Source: JBCBGF01 sp038526915 (GTDB taxonomy: Bacteria; Pseudomonadota; Alphaproteobacteria; Rhodobacterales; Rhodobacteraceae). From it: a DNA stretch of 64,000 nucleotides. Below, piece after piece: positions 61,720-64,000 of the stretch. Every line of letters starts with the position of its first letter. Position 1 is the first letter of the stretch. The translations under genes were made by a program, and so were the position numbers. Below the pieces are notes generated by a model. The model had not been told where the DNA came from. It worked only from the letters and a program-made list of their open reading frames with translations, and did not search any database. The DNA lies in contig JBCBGF010000001.1 in assembly GCA_038526915.1 (NCBI GenBank), forward strand, positions 1 through 64,000. The letters run 5' to 3'.

Positions 61720-63033
61720 TCAGTTGCTGGCGTCCAGGCCCTCGGGCTGGCCAACCACGACGAAGTGCAGGTCTTCCGGCCGGTAAATCCGATCCGTGAC
61801 GCGCCGCACATCCTCAAGCGTCACCGCATTCACCTTGTCATTTCGCGTGGCGATGTAGTCGATGGGCAGGCCCTCTTCCTGCATGCCGACCATGATCCGC
61901 GCAATCTGTGCGTTGCCGTCGAATCGTAGGGGATATGCACCGGTCAGATAGGTCTTGGCCGCCTCCAATTCTTCCTCGGTCACCCCTTCCGAAATGCGCT
62001 GCCATTCATCGCGAATAACCTCGACCGACTCGGCCATACGCGCGTTGTCGGTGGCAACTTGCCCCAGGATCAGTGCCCCGTGATCCGCCGGTGCCAGGAA
62101 CGCCCCGATCCCATAGGTCAGGCCGCGCTTGGCACGCACCTCTTCCATCAGGCGCGAGGTAAAACCGCCGCCGCCAAAGATCTCATTGGCCACGAATGCT
62201 GGAAAGAAATCAGGGTCGTCGCGCGCGATCCCTTCGTGCCCGAAAAGCGCAACCGCTTGCGGCGTGTCGAACGGGACAACGGTCAGACCGGGTTCCATTT
62301 GGTAAGTGGCGTCCGTCACGTCGATTGGCCCGCCTTCGGGCAGATCCCCCAAGACTTCATCCAGCAGGCTAGCGAGCTCATCTGGCGTGATGTCACCCAC
62401 GGCACCCACGAACACGCGATCCCGAACAAAGGTCTTCGCATGGGCCGCCACCATATCATCCCGCGTCAACGCGCTGACCGTCTCGACCGTTCCGTCGCCC
62501 GAGCTGCCATAGGGATGGTCGCCCCACGCCATCTCGTTAAACCGGTTCCGCGCAATCGATCCGGGATCCAGTGCGTCCGAGCGGATGGTGGACAGGATCT
62601 GTTCGCGAATCCGTTCAATCGCGTCTTCGTCGAAACGTGGCTGGGTGATCGCCTGCCGCAACAGAGCCACCGACGCGTCCCGGTTTTCCGAGAGAAACCG
62701 AGCCGAGACCGAGACGGAATCGCGAAATGCCTCGAAAGAGAAGCGCGCGGCCAGCGTGTCCCGCGCCTTGGCGAAGGCGCGTGCATCCAAATCGCCCGAG
62801 CCATCTTCGATCAAGCCGGTCATCATGTTGACCGCCCCGCGCTTGCCGGGGGCGTCAAGCGATGTGCCCCCCTGAAACCGGATCTCGATGGCGGCAAATG
62901 GGATCGATGGTTCCTGCACCAGCCAGGCGGTGATCCCACCAGGCGATGTGACCTCTTGTATTTCAACAGCGGCGCGGGCCGGGGCTGTCAGAATCAAAGC
63001 GGCAACAACGGCCGTGAACAGACGCATCATCAT
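61720..63033 (-). CDS. M16B zinc-peptidase-like protein, apparently without active site
   Basis: 437 residues with a signal peptide (MMMRLFTAVVAALILTAPARAA) and two M16 domains. Where active members show HxxEH, this one reads RGAVNMMTGLIEDG, so the zinc ligands are missing. In bacteria the M16B pairs comprise one catalytic and one non-catalytic subunit coded side by side, and this is the non-catalytic type. Overlaps the upstream gene by 4 bases. Confidence 0.9.
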   Translation of the reverse strand: MMMRLFTAVVAALILTAPARAAVEIQEVTSPGGITAWLVQEPSIPFAAIEIRFQGGTSLDAPGKRGAVNMMTGLIEDGSGDLDARAFAKARDTLAARFSFEAFRDSVSVSARFLSENRDASVALLRQAITQPRFDEDAIERIREQILSTIRSDALDPGSIARNRFNEMAWGDHPYGSSGDGTVETVSALTRDDMVAAHAKTFVRDRVFVGAVGDITPDELASLLDEVLGDLPEGGPIDVTDATYQMEPGLTVVPFDTPQAVALFGHEGIARDDPDFFPAFVANEIFGGGGFTSRLMEEVRAKRGLTYGIGAFLAPADHGALILGQVATDNARMAESVEVIRDEWQRISEGVTEEELEAAKTYLTGAYPLRFDGNAQIARIMVGMQEEGLPIDYIATRNDKVNAVTLEDVRRVTDRIYRPEDLHFVVVGQPEGLDASN

Positions 63034-64000
63034 TGCATCACCTCCTCGGCGTCGCCCTGCGGCGCCATCATCCAGCCGGTCACTGCGCGGTTGCGTTCAA
63101 ACAGAAGCTGGGCCGCTTCCAGGATGTCTTCTTCCGTCACCGCGGCAAGAAGATCGGGCCAAGCCTCGATATCCTCCACCGTCAGCCCTGACGTCAGCCC
63201 CGCCCCATAGCGTCGCGCGAGCGAGCCGAGATCGTCTTCCCCGTAGATGATCGACGCCCGAATCTGGGTCTTGATCCGCTCCAATTGTTCGGGGTCGACG
63301 CCATCTTCCACAAAACGGCGCAGACGATCATCAAGCGCTTTCTCCATATCCTGCAATGACACCCCGGGCGCCGGAACCGCGACGAGGCCAAATGTGGTGT
63401 CATCCAGCGACATGCCCGAATAGAATGCCGCCGTGTAGATCGCGCTTTGCTCTTCAAACTGAAGCGACTGACCCAGAACTGACGTCGCGCTATCGCCGCC
63501 CAACACCTCGGCCAACAGTGTCAATGCCGCCGCCTTTTCTTGATCGCCCGCGTCCCGTTCGGGGGCAAGGTACGTGCGCACGACGTAAGGCTGTGAAACA
63601 CGGGGGTCTTCGAATACCAGGCGCCGTTCGGCCAGTTGCGGCGGCTCATCCACACGGTCGCGGGGCTGAATGTCAGGGTTTGCCGGGATCACGCCGTAGT
63701 GGCGTTCTGCCATCTCGCGCACCTCGTCCGGACCCACATCACCCGCAACGATCAGGATTGCATTGTTCGGCGCATAATGCGCCTCATAGAAGGCTTCCAG
63801 GTCTTCCTTGGTGATCTCTTCAATCTCATGTCGCCAGCCGATGATGGGCGTGCCATAAGGGTGATTGAGATACTGCGCCGCCCGTCTCTGTTCCCCAAAC
63901 AGCGCGCCGGGTTCATTCTCTGTCCGCTGATTGCGTTCCTCCAGCACAACCTCGCGCTCAGGCTCCATCTCGGCGGGGTCGATCACGAGGTTGACCATGC
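63030..64000 (-). CDS. M16B zinc peptidase, N-terminus beyond the window
   Basis: At least 323 residues of an M16 peptidase: MEPEREVVLEERN (third zinc-ligand region, Glu), YLNHPYGTPIIGWRHEIE, FYEAHYAPNNAILIVAGDV, and the second domain from about residue 130. The HxxEH segment lies to the right of base 64000. It is likely the catalytic partner of the next gene. The GTG near 63998 is not the true start. Confidence 0.92.
   Translation of the reverse strand, partial: MVNLVIDPAEMEPEREVVLEERNQRTENEPGALFGEQRRAAQYLNHPYGTPIIGWRHEIEEITKEDLEAFYEAHYAPNNAILIVAGDVGPDEVREMAERHYGVIPANPDIQPRDRVDEPPQLAERRLVFEDPRVSQPYVVRTYLAPERDAGDQEKAAALTLLAEVLGGDSATSVLGQSLQFEEQSAIYTAAFYSGMSLDDTTFGLVAVPAPGVSLQDMEKALDDRLRRFVEDGVDPEQLERIKTQIRASIIYGEDDLGSLARRYGAGLTSGLTVEDIEAWPDLLAAVTEEDILEAAQLLFERNRAVTGWMMAPQGDAEEVMQ

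Overview
The window reads as chromosomal DNA of an alphaproteobacterium of the order Rhodobacterales (Roseobacter-like). The grounds are an alphaproteobacterial 16S 5' end, high GC with dense operons and many 1-4 base start/stop overlaps, and an rpoE-chrR singlet-oxygen locus with the same gene order I recall from Rhodobacter sphaeroides. No insertion sequence, integrase, phage gene or CRISPR array is visible.

Layout. 0-5.5 kb: 5' end of a 16S gene with its promoter, msrPQ (periplasmic methionine sulfoxide repair), two fasciclin-domain genes, an SDR and two very small pilin-like proteins. 5.5-14 kb: housekeeping genes (clpB with a heat-shock-type promoter, pyrF, an SPFH/NfeD-like pair, a Y-family polymerase, a LacI regulator, tRNA-Arg). 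14-27.4 kb: a non-ribosomal peptide cluster next to the tRNA. It holds a glycosyltransferase on the + strand and a six-gene minus-strand operon. Three of those genes (acyl-CoA-dehydrogenase-like flavoprotein, stand-alone adenylation enzyme, stand-alone carrier protein) have the make-up of the pyrrole-2-carboxyl starter system. Two multidomain synthetases follow, and one has a complete PP-loop ATP-pyrophosphatase domain built into its adenylation domain. This is the most novel item here. 27.6-38.4 kb: a ten-gene sugar or polyol operon (binding protein, permeases, two ATPases, dihydroxyacetone-type kinase, LacI regulator, isomerase, dehydrogenase), with two matching palindromes in front that fit the regulator. 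38.4-48.3 kb: a LIV-type ABC transporter with two acyl-CoA-ligase-like enzymes and a protein with an internally duplicated unknown domain. 48.4-52.6 kb: formate dehydrogenase alpha subunit, a dipeptidase and a DUF3775 protein. 52.6-58.7 kb: RpoE/ChrR and the divergent five-gene operon it probably drives. 58.7-64 kb: rmuC, mutL and an M16 peptidase pair cut by the window end.

How the parts work together. In the peptide cluster the likely order is: proline is loaded on the free carrier and oxidised to pyrrole-2-carboxyl; it is joined to an Asn-like residue (specificity residues read DLTKVGEVGK) on the synthetase that carries the PP-loop domain; then it passes to a C-A-PCP-TE synthetase that adds a last residue and releases the product. 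The PP-loop domain suggests an amidine- or sulfur-forming step on a carrier-bound amide. That chemistry is inference. In the stress locus, three sites share one -35/-10 pattern with 18-base spacing: before rpoE, before the divergent operon, and before the first fasciclin gene 55 kb away.
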